A stretch of DNA of 64,000 bases from positions 2,812,560-2,876,559 of the forward strand of contig OZ038434.1 in assembly GCA_964036275.1 (NCBI GenBank), read 5' to 3'. The notes below the pieces were generated by a model, which saw only the letters and a list, made by a program, of their open reading frames with translations, ran no database searches and was not told where the DNA came from. The stretch is from Litoditis marina (Eukaryota; Nematoda; Chromadorea; Rhabditida; Rhabditidae). This document shows, piece after piece, positions 12,708-24,200 of the stretch; position 1 is the first letter of the stretch; the number at the start of each line of letters is the position of its first letter. Made by a program: the position numbers and the translations under genes.

Positions 12708-15700
12708 ATGACTGTTCAGTTGCCTAAATTCGAAGTGAAGTCAACAGCCGTGGAAAAAATGGTCGATCCTCTGCTAGATGTCGGAAACTTGCTTCTGATC
12801 GATCGGGACCCAATTGAAGACGAAATTAAGTGAGTTACCCGCTGTCGTGCTATCTGTAATAATTTTCTAAATACCGATCTCTACATGTTAGTGGACATGA
12901 TATGACTGTTCGACAACCTTAGGAGTGTACTTGTCACACACGAGTACGATGTGCGGGTGAATTCGATATCTAACCGGGTTTTTAGGTAACCTAACCCTTT
13001 TTTGGTAACCTATTTTCGAGGTTATCTTGGTAGGTAACCGGTTGGTAACCTAAAATGAAAAACCGGTTACCTGTTTTTCTGAGGCAAAATATGGTTTTTA
13101 CCGTTAGTTTGAACGGTAACCGGATTTTAGTTTCAGGTCACTTTCAGGTTACCTACCAAGGTAACCTCAAAAATAGGTTACCAAAAAAGGGTTAGGTTAC
13201 CTAAAAAAGCCGGTTAGTTGTAGAATTGGCCCGATGTGCGTTATTTGATTAAGAATACCAGAGTGCAGACATGCCGCTACGAGTTCAGCTATCAAACCGC
13301 ATCAAGTTCAATTCTAAAGCAACTTAAATCATACAAAACTATCTTTGTGCGTGAGCTGAAAACATTAATTCAATAATATAATTTCAAATAAATTCCGTGC
13401 GAGTTTCACCGTTTTGGTTTTTTTCAGGTTTTCATATTTGTTTTTAGGGACAATCTACTGGAACGAGCTCGGGACAACACACAATTCTTGTTCAACAATG
13501 TTTGGGAACTCGAAAAGAAGCATGTGGATTCCGCTATTTTGGCTGTCCTCCCTCCTCCAACCTATAGATTGCCAAGAGAGAAAAGGGTAAGCAAGTAACC
13601 GCGTGAAAACGTGATCAACATATTCTCGTTTTTTTGTTTTAACTCATCGTTCACCATATATTGGATCGTATGGTACCTCGTGACACACTTCGGCAGGAAG
13701 CCCCAAAATATTATTTTCAGAACAGTTTTGTTGTTGGAACATTGAAGTTTTGACCCTCAAACGTTTTCCGAGAAGTCAAAAACAATTTAGACAACTACAA
13801 TGAAAGTTATAAATGTGACAGAAGTTGTACTCCCTGTATAACGTAAACTAGTGAGTTTTCCGCACGTTTTCATGGACCATGATTATCGCATTTTAGTTAC
13901 CCGAAAAGAAGGAGCCTACCAAGTGGGAGGCGTACGCTCAACAAAAGGGAATCAAGAAGAGAGTCAAGGCAAAGAAGGTGAGTATATCCATTTTTTACCG
14001 ACCAGCTTTTAACGTACAAACCCTCCCCCCCCTCCTCGTAATTGGTCTGCTCATTCTTCTGCAAACTTCCTCATACTGGCCAAAGAAATGTTCACCACTT
14101 GAATTTTAGCGAGTACACAGTAGAAGCTTTATTTATAGTTGACAAGTTGACTTCTCAGAGACGTCACGACTAAAGTGAGACACCTATCTTTGCTCTTCTA
14201 AAATCAATCTCTATATTGTTAATGTGTGTTTCAGGCATTCGATGATAAAACTAAAGAATGGAAGCCGACATATGGCTACAATAGAGGAAATGACAATACA
14301 AAGGACTGGCTGGTGGAGGTTCCTGGTGGAGCAGGTTTGTTTGCCGGAAAACATGTTATATGGGACCAAATTTTCTAATAGTTCTTAAAAAATTGCAAAA
14401 ATTAGCGTGTTTACGACCCTCTGAAATAGTTGCACAACGTGCAACTTGTAGCCACCCATGTACGTAGCTCGTGGCTTATGTAGAAATCTATGAATGTAAG
14501 AAGTAAGAAGTATATCTATCGTTAGCTCCTCCCCATACAAAAATTATGCTGAGGTCTTCACGCCCATTTACTACCAAGGGTCTCGGATCTTAGTGGTCAT
14601 GAAATTTCGCGACACTTTTTTGAGCTTTGAGCTTCTTCTGCCAATAGTCGGTTTTTAGTCCTCCATCTCGTAGGAGGCGTTGACGTTGTATGTTGCCATC
14701 TTAGATTAGTTTTAGTATACAAAAATTTCATTAGAAAGTCTCCTTCCAGATCCCAATAGAGACTATTTTGCCGAGAGAGAGGATAAGAAGAAGGAAAGAG
14801 TCGCAAAGAATGAAACCCAGAGACTCAAGAATTTGGCAAAACAATTGCAAACAAAGGTAAGTAAGTACATCTTCGCCAATCGCAAACATATATTTAAAAT
14901 ATGATTGGAAGCTTTTTTGTATTTATAAGTTACTAAACCAGTTGATTTAAATCAGACTTTTCTTGGAGTAGTTGCGTGCGAAAAATAATTCAATCAACAT
15001 TACAGGTGAAAAAGGGTCCTTCAGTCGATTCTAGTATTGGAGTTGGAGTTGCCCCCGAAGAGAAGACGAAGCAACAGGTAAAATACACAATATGATTGCT
15101 TGTTTTGGTTTGTAGGTGTAGGATTACTCTTGTCGATCGCCGTATCATGATGATCCTTACATGAGAAAAAAAACAGTGTTCTATTTATTGAAATTTTTTG
15201 GGTAGTTTTCGAATGGTTTTCAGGGTTTGCATTCACAGACTGTATTGATTTTGCGTTGGAACAAGTACATAAAATTTATCTCAATCGTGTTGTCTAGGTT
15301 CGATTCGCCGTTGACCGCGCTAAGACAGCTACGGCTTCGGCAGGGAAATTCCAGCGCTCGGTGAAGGGCGAAAAGGAGAATATCAAGACGGGCAAGAAGA
15401 GAAAGGTATGTCGAATCGCCAAGCGTTGCTTACAGGTTTCTTTCAAATCAAAGTAAAGTACCCTGTGGAATGTTCGATCTTTGGTCATAGATTTTTGCTC
15501 CTTGTTTGTGGATTTGGGGTTGGACTCGGTTATGCTGTAATTTCTGTAAAAAAGGATTCGATATTTGTTATTAGAACGTGCACAAGCTATATGGTCTGTG
15601 TCAAAAAATGTGTGACAGTGTGATCCTTTTCGTTTCTTTCTGGGGATATAATTAAAGTTAACTTGTTTCAGTTTGAATCAAACGTTGCCGACGTGTCGAA

Positions 15701-16447
15701 CGAGAAAGAACGAGCCCTGGGTATTCTGGAGAAAATGAAGTCGAAGAAGGCGAAGATTGTTGAGGAGAAGGCAACTGCGATAGCTGGACCCGAAAAGAGG
15801 TTCGTGGTAGAGATGTAGAGGAAGGATATATGTGGAAATTTTTTTCTATATTTAAGGATGAAAATTCGTCTTAAAGTAGTTTCCTCCTTAAAATGTATTT
15901 GTTAGTTCGTTGTTAGCGCGTTGAAAACTTTGAAAAGTTAAGCCAGTATCTGGTTGTCGAATCGAAAAGGAACTTATAATTATGTTCATGAAAACGGTCT
16001 TTGTTAATTTCATTTTAGTGTAATGTGATAAAGGAAGACCTTAGTTGTAGTTCGATCTCGATACTCTCCATAATGCACGATACGATTTTCGACCGAACAG
16101 TGACGAGGTCAAACTACAATCTACAAACACAGCTGGTTAGAGAAAAATACACCGTAAAGGTTTGCTTTGGAAAGAGCGAACCCCATTAAGCGTTGTTACG
16201 TCAAGTCTCTGATACCATTAAGTTGCATGTTATGTGTCAACTGTCAACATTATCCGGAAAGTGGATATTATTCGTTTATAATCTATCTGCTATCAGGGAG
16301 AAGAAGGAGCATACCGGAAAGGGATCTAATCAACCAGCCAGACAAAAGAGTCAGATCCATCGTCAGCAATGGTACAAGAACAAGAAGGACACCAAGAAGA
16401 AGAGTGGTGGAAACAAGGTTCGCAAGACTGGAAAGGGAAAGAAGTAG
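12708..16447 (+). CDS. rrbs-1: ribosome biogenesis regulatory protein RRS1 homolog
   Basis: Complete 9-exon gene, 335 residues. Coding exons: 12708-12829, 13448-13586, 13897-13977, 14235-14334, 14750-14856, 15006-15077, 15298-15405, 15672-15799, 16297-16447; every intron is GT-AG and phases close to a TAG at 16445. RRS1 works in the nucleolus, where with RPF2 it brings the 5S RNP into the pre-60S ribosome (family knowledge). The conserved N-terminal half is clear: DPLLDVGNLLLIDRDP around residues 20-36, LPPPTYRLPREKR ending at 87, then LPEKKEPTKWEAYAQQKGI (88-106) and EWKPTYGYNRG (122-132). The C-terminal half is Lys-rich and ends KVRKTGKGKK, as expected of a nucleolar RNA-binding tail. Introns 1 and 8 host repeats (12970-13217 and 16034-16165). 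The divergent neighbour is the mitochondrial carrier. Confidence 0.95.
12970..13217. repeat. foldback element in rrbs-1 intron 1
   Basis: A ~248-bp near-palindrome: arms of about 70 bp start CTAACCGGGTTTTTAGGTAA and end in the matching GGTTACCTAAAAAAGCCGGT plus TAG. The arms are dominated by the palindromic motif GGTAACC, spaced by T- or A-runs. The centre (about 13050-13130) is less symmetric and also carries GGTAACCGG motifs. This is typical of a foldback or MITE-type element sitting in an intron; no target duplication was recognised. Confidence 0.75.
16034..16165. repeat. dispersed repeat copy in rrbs-1 intron 8
   Basis: Begins GACCTTAGTTGTAGTTCGAT and contains the inverted partner AGGTCAAACTACAA followed by CTACAAACACAGC. 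Order and spacing resemble 4766-4870, so both are copies of one family. Confidence 0.5.
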
Positions 16448-18194
16448 TTATACATTGATTTATCAGTTTTTAGTTTACATGCAGTAACGATGTTTCAATG
16501 CTGTATTATCCCACCTTGAAGTTGTTGTATAGTGGCTAAAACGTCCTTTTTGTCGTGGTCACTGTGTGGAGATAGATCCAAACTTATGTATTCTTCAATC
16601 TATTTACGTTATTTTCTTCCGTTATTCTTGATTGGGTGGTAGCTGGATTAAGGTGTGTTCGCTATCTTCCTCGCAGATTTCCCTTCTTGTTTTGTTGTTA
16701 TTTTCTCCATTGTTCTTTTAGTTTGTCGATTGTTCGTTGTTGACATGTATTCTCACTATAAATTCCATTGTTACATGATACAGTTTCTTGATATTTCGAG
16801 TTCTAATGTGGAAGAGCTGGTGATAACTTCAGTCTTCGGAACAGGAGGCAAAAATTCAAACTATTGTCACACTTTGACAAATAGGGGAGCAGACTTCAGC
16901 TTCAGCAACATTTCAGTGATATTTCCAACTAATGCACGGGAAAAGCGGGGTTGTTGTGAAGGCTTTTTTAGACAGGTACCTCCTACTGAACGAACTAAAT
17001 GAGCAGTGTGAAATATAATTGAATTGGATTTGTATATAAGGTTCATTGATGAATTTGTATTTGAAAAAAACATATCACATTAAGCTAGAACTTCTAAAGG
17101 GTAAAGTTTCGGCAACAATTTATTTCTTCTGCGCAAGAATGGGTGTGGTCGGAAGATGAGAACGCGTGAAAAGGAGCGCAATACTTCGAGAGGGAGTTGT
17201 AAAAGCAAATCTGTCCATTTTGAGAAATCATCTGAGCAAAGCAAGCCTGTTTGGTGAATATTGTCTTATCTCGCCGTGTTTGTAGTTTTTGTAGTTTGTT
17301 CCTGCTGTTTGCGGTCCAAACAAATCAAATCAAAATACAAGCAAGATTTAGTTACCCCCTATATCAATCCATTTCGAACAAAAACCAACTATAGGGTTCG
17401 CTGTTTTCAAAGAAACTTAAAACGGTGTGTGTTGTCCTACTCCGATGTGTTTGTAGTTTGATCCTGTTGCTTTTTGTCGAAATTCGTAAACTACCACTTG
17501 TATCGAGATCAAAGCAAAATAAATATTTGTTCGCTGAAAGTCTAGATTGAGGTGACGGAGAGGGGGATGTTGATGGTTCCGGCGGCGGTGGCGTCGGCAG
17601 AATCGGTGGCGACAACGGCGAACTGGATGACCAGCTTGATACAAATGCTCATGGTTGGTGAGAATTACATGTAAAATTGATTGCTGTAAGTAGTTTACCA
17701 AAATGTGGTTTTTTTTCCTCATTTCGCTCTTCAATGATTAACCCTTTAGTTTCGAAAGCGTATAGCCTCTTTTTTACACTCGTTCTTTTATACACATACA
17801 GCTTATGAGGGTGCAGATTGCGTGTGAAGGAACGTGTACACTTTTCTTTTGTCGCATTGCCTCAACTCCCGGTTATAAACCGGTATTCTCCCTCGTCCTA
17901 CCGAATCTCTCAGGCATTTTATTTGACTATATCAACACTTATCAATTAATTCAAACAAGTTTAGACATATACATAAGCCCAAAAGCATATACATAAGCAC
18001 ACGGGTTGCAGTGAATCGAAAAACAACTAGTTTGATTGAATGCTTTATTGACTATCTTCAACCGGGTTGCTTTTCAAAAGGAGATTCCCTGGTTTGGACG
18101 ATTTTTTGGGTCATGAGAGGTCGCGTGATTTAGAGAATTTAACCAAATTAATTGTCCCTTACGGATCATCCGAATTGCTTAACTGAAAAAATCA
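16448..18194. other. intergenic DNA downstream of rrbs-1
   Basis: The first part must hold the rrbs-1 3' UTR; no AATAAA was identified. Partial relatives of the TGTTTGTAGTTTGATC repeat lie near 17277-17300 and 17441-17500. A GC-richer patch at about 17547-17645 reads as a Gly/Asp-rich stretch on the plus strand but has no start or convincing splice sites. I support no gene here. Confidence 0.55.
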
Positions 18195-19272
18195 CTCTCT
18201 CTACCAAGCTCTCTCTCGATGTTTGTGCTCTCTGATTTTACCGGGAGGTACGCTCTTGGGACGCAATTAGGCTGGGCTCGCCAAACGGAGCGAGACGGCC
18301 ACAAAACTGGGTCAAATTTGCGATCGTCCCAGGCGCCGCTCTCGCTCAGCTCGGAATTATGCAGAAATTCGTCCCAGGTGCACACTTCGCTCAAAAAACC
18401 AAGATGTTTGCACATTTTTCTTCGTAATACGAAATATGGACCCAACATGAATACGTGCAGACTAAATCAAACATCTACGTATACTACTGTTCATTCGTAC
18501 ATGGTCTCCCACAGTAGGTCTTCAATAATTTGAAGAAGAGGTTGTATCGGATAAGCCGATGAACGAACTGAAACGATCATGGGAAGCTCAAAATCCTCCT
18601 ATTTAACCTTTTCAAAAACTGAGTCAAACTAGAAGTTTTCTACTTTCGGAGTTCGCGTGAAAATGATTTGTGAATATCGAGAAGTTATACAAGAAAAATC
18701 TTTCGTTCGTTTTTCCATCATCTATCAATCACAAATAATAGGTGATAATTTGAATAAGGCAGAACAAGTTCATCGACGCTCGTTATCAAAGAGTAATTAG
18801 TGTGTAATAGGTGTGCATGCGAGCAACAATGACCAATGGCATGTTAGAACGGTTAGTTACCATGTTATAGGCGTGAAGAACCGAAAACAAGTAACCCCAA
18901 TTAGTGAAATGGGCGGAGCAATGTCACGTACAAATGATTAACTTAACTATACATCACTATTGTCCAATGTCTCTCTCAAAGCCTACTTCCAATCCTTCTC
19001 AATCATTGGGGTTTCCATCTATCTCTAGTCCTCTTCAGGGCGTGGATGGACCCTCTTCTTCTTTTTTCTATTCTTCGACTTTCTCTCTCTTCTCTTTCAC
19101 AGCTCAAACTCCTCTCCCATCTAACTCAGCTGCCTCCTCTACTCTTGGTAGCACTGGCTCACTTTTTTTCAGTGATTCTTTCAAATATCTAGGAAAATGG
19201 TTGACGTACTTTGAAGAAAAATGTAATAAAATGTTTTGGAATGTCTGCAGACCCCTGATCAAAGACTAATCT

Positions 19273-19293
19273 GCGCAGCGCTCCGCGCTGCGC
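19273..19293. repeat. GC-rich perfect hairpin
   Basis: GCGCAGCGC, spacer TCC, then GCGCTGCGC: a 9-bp perfect stem in AT-rich surroundings, four bases after the stop of the 121-codon frame. It is conserved in the second copy at 39397-39417. It resembles the 3' hairpin of Helitrons, but no CTRR terminus follows at the expected spacing. Confidence 0.7.
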
Positions 19294-19805
19294 CCGATAC
19301 TCATCTTACTTTCTATAGTTCCAAATTCACAAATTAGTTAGGACAAGCAATTGCTGCGTTGGCATTGAAAATGAGTTTATTCGTGTACAACCTCTCCTGT
19401 TGCTATATTCATGCAAATCGGGTATTTCCCACCTTTCCAGTCAGGCACCCCAACTTACCCCAACGGGAAAAACGCTATCATCTATCAATGAACAACAACA
19501 AAAAAGGGAAACACATAACTTTCACACATATTATTTTTTCAAAAGATCTACCTGGCTGTGTCTCTACCTGTTTTTCTCGTAGTTGTATAATTTTATTTAC
19601 ACTAATTATAGCCCTAAACGGCTACAATTCGCTTTTGATAATCAGAGTACACCCAAATTGTTGTTTCCCACGGTCTGCGCAACTTTCCCAATGGTATCTA
19701 TAGATAAGGGGTCAAACAAACAACAAATTGCGCGCCAAAAAGTCGTTGTACGAAGGAATTATGGGTTTATTCCTCATTCGACACTTCTTTCCCTAACTTT
19801 CTTGC

Positions 19806-19868
19806 TCACACTAATCCCAAATTATCAGTTAGGGGAATCAAAACCAAAGGGAAATAGGATTTGGATCC
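19806..19868 (-). repeat. inverted satellite B half-unit at the array edge
   Basis: About 60 bp here, starting GCTCACACTAATCCCAAATT and running to GGATCC, is the reverse complement of part of the satellite B unit. The direct array starts at once on its right, so B begins with a head-to-head junction. The same junction exists in the second module at 39931-39993. Confidence 0.85.
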
Positions 19869-20832
19869 TTCCACAACTGATAATTTGGGGGTAGTATGAG
19901 TATATACGATCAATTTTGCAAATGAATATAGTCCACATCTTTTCTACTAAGCCTCCTACAGTACACATGCTAACTTTACCATGGCTGTTTATGGATCCAA
20001 ATTCTATTTCCCTTTGATTTTGATTCCCCTAACTGATAATTTGGGATTAGTGTGAGCATATACGATCAATTTTGCAAAAGAATATAGTCCACATCTTCTC
20101 TACTAAGCCTCCTACAGTACACATGCTAACTTTACCATGGCTCTTTACGGATCCAAATTCTATTTCCCTTTGGTTTTGATTTCCCTGACTGATAATTTGG
20201 GGGTAGTATGTATATACGATCAATTTTGCAAATGAATATAGTCCACATCTTTTCTACTAAGCCTCCTACAGTACACATGCTAACTTTACCATGGCACTGT
20301 ACGAATCCAAATTCTAATTCCCTTTGATTTTGATTTCCCTAACTGATAATTTGGGGGTAGTATGAGTATATACGATCAATTTTGCAAATGATTATAGTCC
20401 ACATCTTTTCTACTAAGCCTCCTACAGTACACATGCTAACTTTACCATGGCACTTTACGAATCCAAATTCTAATTTCCTTTAATTTTGATTTCCCTAACT
20501 GATAATTTGGGGGTAGTATGAGTATATACGATCAATTTCGCAAATGAATATAGTCCACATCTTCTCTACTAAGCCTCCTACAGTACACATGCTAACTTTA
20601 CCATGGCTCTTTACGAATCCAAATTCTAATTTCCTTCGATTTTGATTTCCTCAACTGATAATTTGGGGTAGTATGAGTGTATACGATCAAATTTACAAAT
20701 GAATCTAGTCCACATCCTTTCTACTAAGCCTTCTACAGTACACATGCTAACTTTACCATGGCTCTTTACGGATCCATATTCTAATTCCCTTTGATTTTGA
20801 TTCCCCAAACTGATAATTTGGGAGAAGTACAT
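19869..20832 (+). repeat. satellite B array 1 (~155-bp unit, about 6 copies)
   Basis: The anchor ACTGATAATTTGGG recurs at 19876, 20032, 20188, 20342, 20498, 20654 and 20809, a period of 154-156 bp. Each unit also contains ATACGATCAATTTTGC, TAGTCCACATCTT, CCTACAGTACACATGCTAAC and TTTACCATGG. It shares no evident sequence with the 151-bp satellite A despite the similar length. Confidence 0.95.
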
Positions 20833-20969
20833 TCAATTTTTTTCAAGATTCATGTATTAGGAATACACGACAATTAAAGTTTACAGAAAAAGTGATATAA
20901 GCGAAAAGTCGAATGTAATTTTTTCTGCATCATTGTCTTCTCTTGATGGCTTCATATTTTCAATTTCAG

Positions 20970-21202
20970 GTGGCTGTTCGCTCGTAATATGTGTCGTCGC
21001 CAGCTGGAGGATATTTTCGATGCCCCCACTTCTCTGCACCCTCTCTCCATCACTTTCAAGTCTATCGCTCTGCGCACATTTCCACAGTGTCAACGACTCG
21101 AGGTAATTGGGTTTTATTTTATTTATCTCAATTTTCACTAACTTAGCTTATTTTCAGCGGAGGGGCTGCGAGCCTGCGAGTAAACATTTTGAAACATTTT
21201 GA
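20970..21202 (+). pseudogene. terminal two exons of an unknown gene, probably a remnant
   Basis: The only unique DNA between the B and A satellite arrays carries a coding-like pair of exons. The first, 20970-21102, follows the acceptor TTTTCAATTTCAG and ends at GAG|GTAATTGG. Read in the frame that leaves one base for the previous codon, it gives 44 codons without a stop (RNMCRRQLEDIFDAPTSLHP within it). The second, 21158-21202, follows CTTATTTTCAG, keeps the frame and ends in TGA (RRGCEPASKHFETF). No earlier exon was found; upstream lies satellite B, so the 5' part seems lost or displaced. I do not recognise the protein. A chance open frame is possible, but two consecutive consensus acceptors and a phase match favour a real gene end. 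Confidence 0.4.
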
Positions 21203-21216
21203 TGAAATATAATATT

Positions 21217-24200
21217 AAACAAGTGTTTGGGTGGAGGATATACTCTTAGTACCGCAAGAGAACAGTCGCCGATACTAGAACGCCGGATCTGGGGTAATAG
21301 CCGCAGGTCCACAGTTTAGTTCAAGCTTCCCGCTGTGATGCAAGTCACGAGCTAGACGCGGGTTGAGCAACCAGTGTTTGGGTGGAGGATATACTCTTAG
21401 TACCGCAAAGAAACAGTCGCCGACACTGGAACGCCGGATCTGGGGTAATAGCCGCAGGTCCAGAGTTTACTTCAAGCTTCCCGCTGTGATCCAAGTCACG
21501 AGCTAGACGCGGGTTAAGCAACGAGTGTTTGGGTGGAGGATATACTCTTAGTACCGCAAGGGAACAGTCGCCGACACTAGAACGCCGGATCTGGGGTAAT
21601 AGCCGCAGGTCCAGAGTTTACTTCAAGCTTCCCGCTGTGATGCAAGTCACGAGCTAGACGCGGGTTAAGCAACGAGTGTTTGGGTGGAGGATATACTCTT
21701 AGTACCGCAAGGGAACAGTCGCCGACACTAGAACGCCGGATCTGGGGTAATAGCCGCAGTTCCACAGTTTACTTCAAGCTTCCCGCTGTGATCCAAGTCA
21801 CGAGCTAGACGCGGGTTAAGCAACGAGTGTTTGGGTGGAGGATATACTCTTAGTACCGCAAGGGAACAGTCGCCGACACTAGAACACCGGATCTGGGGTA
21901 ATAGCCGCAGGTCCAGAGTTTACTTCAAGCTTCCCGCTGTGATGCAAGTCACGAGCTAGACGCGGGTTAAGCAACGAGTGTTTGGGTGGAGGATATACTC
22001 TTAGTACCGCAAGGGAACAGTCGCCGACACTAGAACACCGGATCTGGGGTAATAGCCGCAGGTCCACAGTTTAGTTCAAGCTTCCCGCTGTGATGCAAGT
22101 CACGAGCTAGACGCGGGTTAAGCAACGAGTGTTTGGGTGGAGGATATACTCTTAGTACCGCAAGGGAACAGTCGCCGACACTAGAACACCGGATCTGGGG
22201 TAATAGCCGCAGGTCCAGAGTTTACTTCAAGCTTCCCGCTGTGATCCAAGTCACGAGCTAGACGCGGGTTAAGCAACGAGTGTTTGGGTGGAGGATATAC
22301 TCTTAGTACTGCAAGGGAACAGTCGCCGACACTAGAACGCCGGATCTGGGGTAATAGCCGCAGGTCCAAAGTTTACTTCAAGCTTCCCGCTGTGATGCAA
22401 GTCACGAGCTAGACGCGGGTTAAGCAACGAGTGTTTGGGTGGAGGATATACTCTTAGTACCGCAAGGGAACAGTCGCCGACACTAGAACGCCGGATCTGG
22501 GGTAATAGCCGCAGGTCCAGAGTTTACTTCAAGCTTCCCGCTGTGATGCAAGTCACGAGCTAGACGCGGGTTAAGCAACGAGTGTTTGGGTGGAGGATAT
22601 ACTCTTAGTACCGCAAGGGAACAGTCGCCGACACTAGAACACCGGATCTGGGGTAATAGCCGCAGGTCCACAGTTTAGTTCAAGCTTCCCGCTGTGATGC
22701 AAGTCACGAGCTAGACGCGGGTTAAGCAACGAGTGTTTGGGTGGAGGATATACTCTTAGTACCGCAAGGGAACAGTCGCCGACACTAGAACACCGGATCT
22801 GGGGTAATAGCCGCAGGTCCAGAGTTTACTTCAAGCTTCCCGCTGTGATCCAAGTCACGAGCTAGACGCGGGTTAAGCAACGAGTGTTTGGGTGGAGGAT
22901 ATACTCTTAGTACTGCAAGGGAACAGTCGCCGACACTAGAACGCCGGATCTGGGGTAATAGCCGCAGGTCCAAAGTTTACTTCAAGCTTCCCGCTGTGAT
23001 GCAAGTCACGAGCTAGACGCGGGTTAAGCAACGAGTGTTTGGGTGGAGGATATACTCTTAGTACCGCAAGGGAACAGTCGCCGACACTAGAACGCCGGAT
23101 CTGGGGTAATAGCCGCAGGTCCACAGTTTACTTCAATCTTCCCGCTGTGATGCAAGTCACGAGCTAGACGCGGGTTAAGCAGCGAGTGTTTGGGTAGAGG
23201 ATATACTCTTAGTACCGCAAGAGAACAGTCGCCGACACTATAACGCCGGATCTGGGGTAATAGCCGCAGGTCCAAAATTTACTTCAAGCTTCCCGCTGTG
23301 GTGCAAGTCACGAGCTAGACGCGGGTTAAGCAACGAGTGTTTGGGTGGAGGATATACTCTTAGTACCGCAAGGGAACAGTCGCCGACACTAGAACGCCGG
23401 ATCTGGGGTAATAGCCGCAAGTCCAAAATTTACTTCAAGCTTCCCGCTGTGATGCAAGTCACGAGCTAGACGCGGGTTAAGCAACGAGTGTTTGGGTGGA
23501 GGATATACTCTTAGTACCGCAAGGGAACAGTCGCCGACACTAGAACACCGGATCTGGGGTAATAGCCGCAGGTTCAGAGTTTACTTCAAGCTTCCCGCTG
23601 TGATGCAAGTCACGAGCTAGACGCGGGTTAAGCAACGAGTGTTTGGGTGGAGGATATACTCTTAGTACCGCAAGGGAACAGTCGCCGACACTAGAACACC
23701 GGATCTGGGGTAATAGCCGCAGGTCCAGAGTTTACTTCAAGCTTCCCGCTGTGATGCAAGTCACGAGCTAGACGCGGGTTAAGCAACGAGTGTTTGGGTG
23801 GAGGATATACTCTTAGTACCGCAAGGGAACAGTCGCCGACACTAGAACACCGGATCTGGGGTAATAGCCGCAGGTCCACAGTTTACTTCAAGCTTCCCGC
23901 TGTGATGCAAGTCACGAGCTAGACGCGGGTTAAGCAACGAGTGTTTGGGTGGAGGATATACTCTTAGTACCGCAAGGGAACAGTCGCCGACACTAGAACA
24001 CCGGATCTGGGGTAATAGCCGCAGGTCCAAAATTTACTTCAAGCTTCCCGCTGTGATCCAAGTCACGAGCTAGACGCGGGTTAAGCAACGAGTGTTTGGG
24101 TGGAGGATATACTCTTAGTACCGCAAGGGAACAGTCGCCGACACTAGAACACCGGATCTGGGGTAATAGCCGCAGGTCCAGAGTTTACTTCAAGCTTCCC

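Larger units (their letters stand above)
18195..19868. repeat. segmental duplication, copy 1
   Basis: This 1.67-kb segment recurs in the same orientation at 38323-39993. By eye the two differ only by scattered substitutions and a few small indels; for example copy 1 has about 12 extra bases at 18329-18345 (CGTCCCAGGCGC region). Similarity starts abruptly in a CTCTCTCTACCAAGCT tract. The segment contains a 121-codon Ser-rich open frame (18904-19269, about one amino acid difference between copies) with no recognised domain. It ends in an inverted piece of the satellite B unit and then enters satellite B. Confidence 0.9.

Noticed and set aside
12970..13217. Telomere-like repeat because of repeated GGTAACC and TTAGG motifs
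   Set aside because: There is no tandem TTAGGC array; the motifs are arranged as an inverted, not tandem, repeat.
18904..19269. 121-codon Ser-rich frame, also at 39028-39393
   Set aside because: Low-complexity composition, no domain and no splice partners. Its conservation is explained by the recent duplication of the whole segment.
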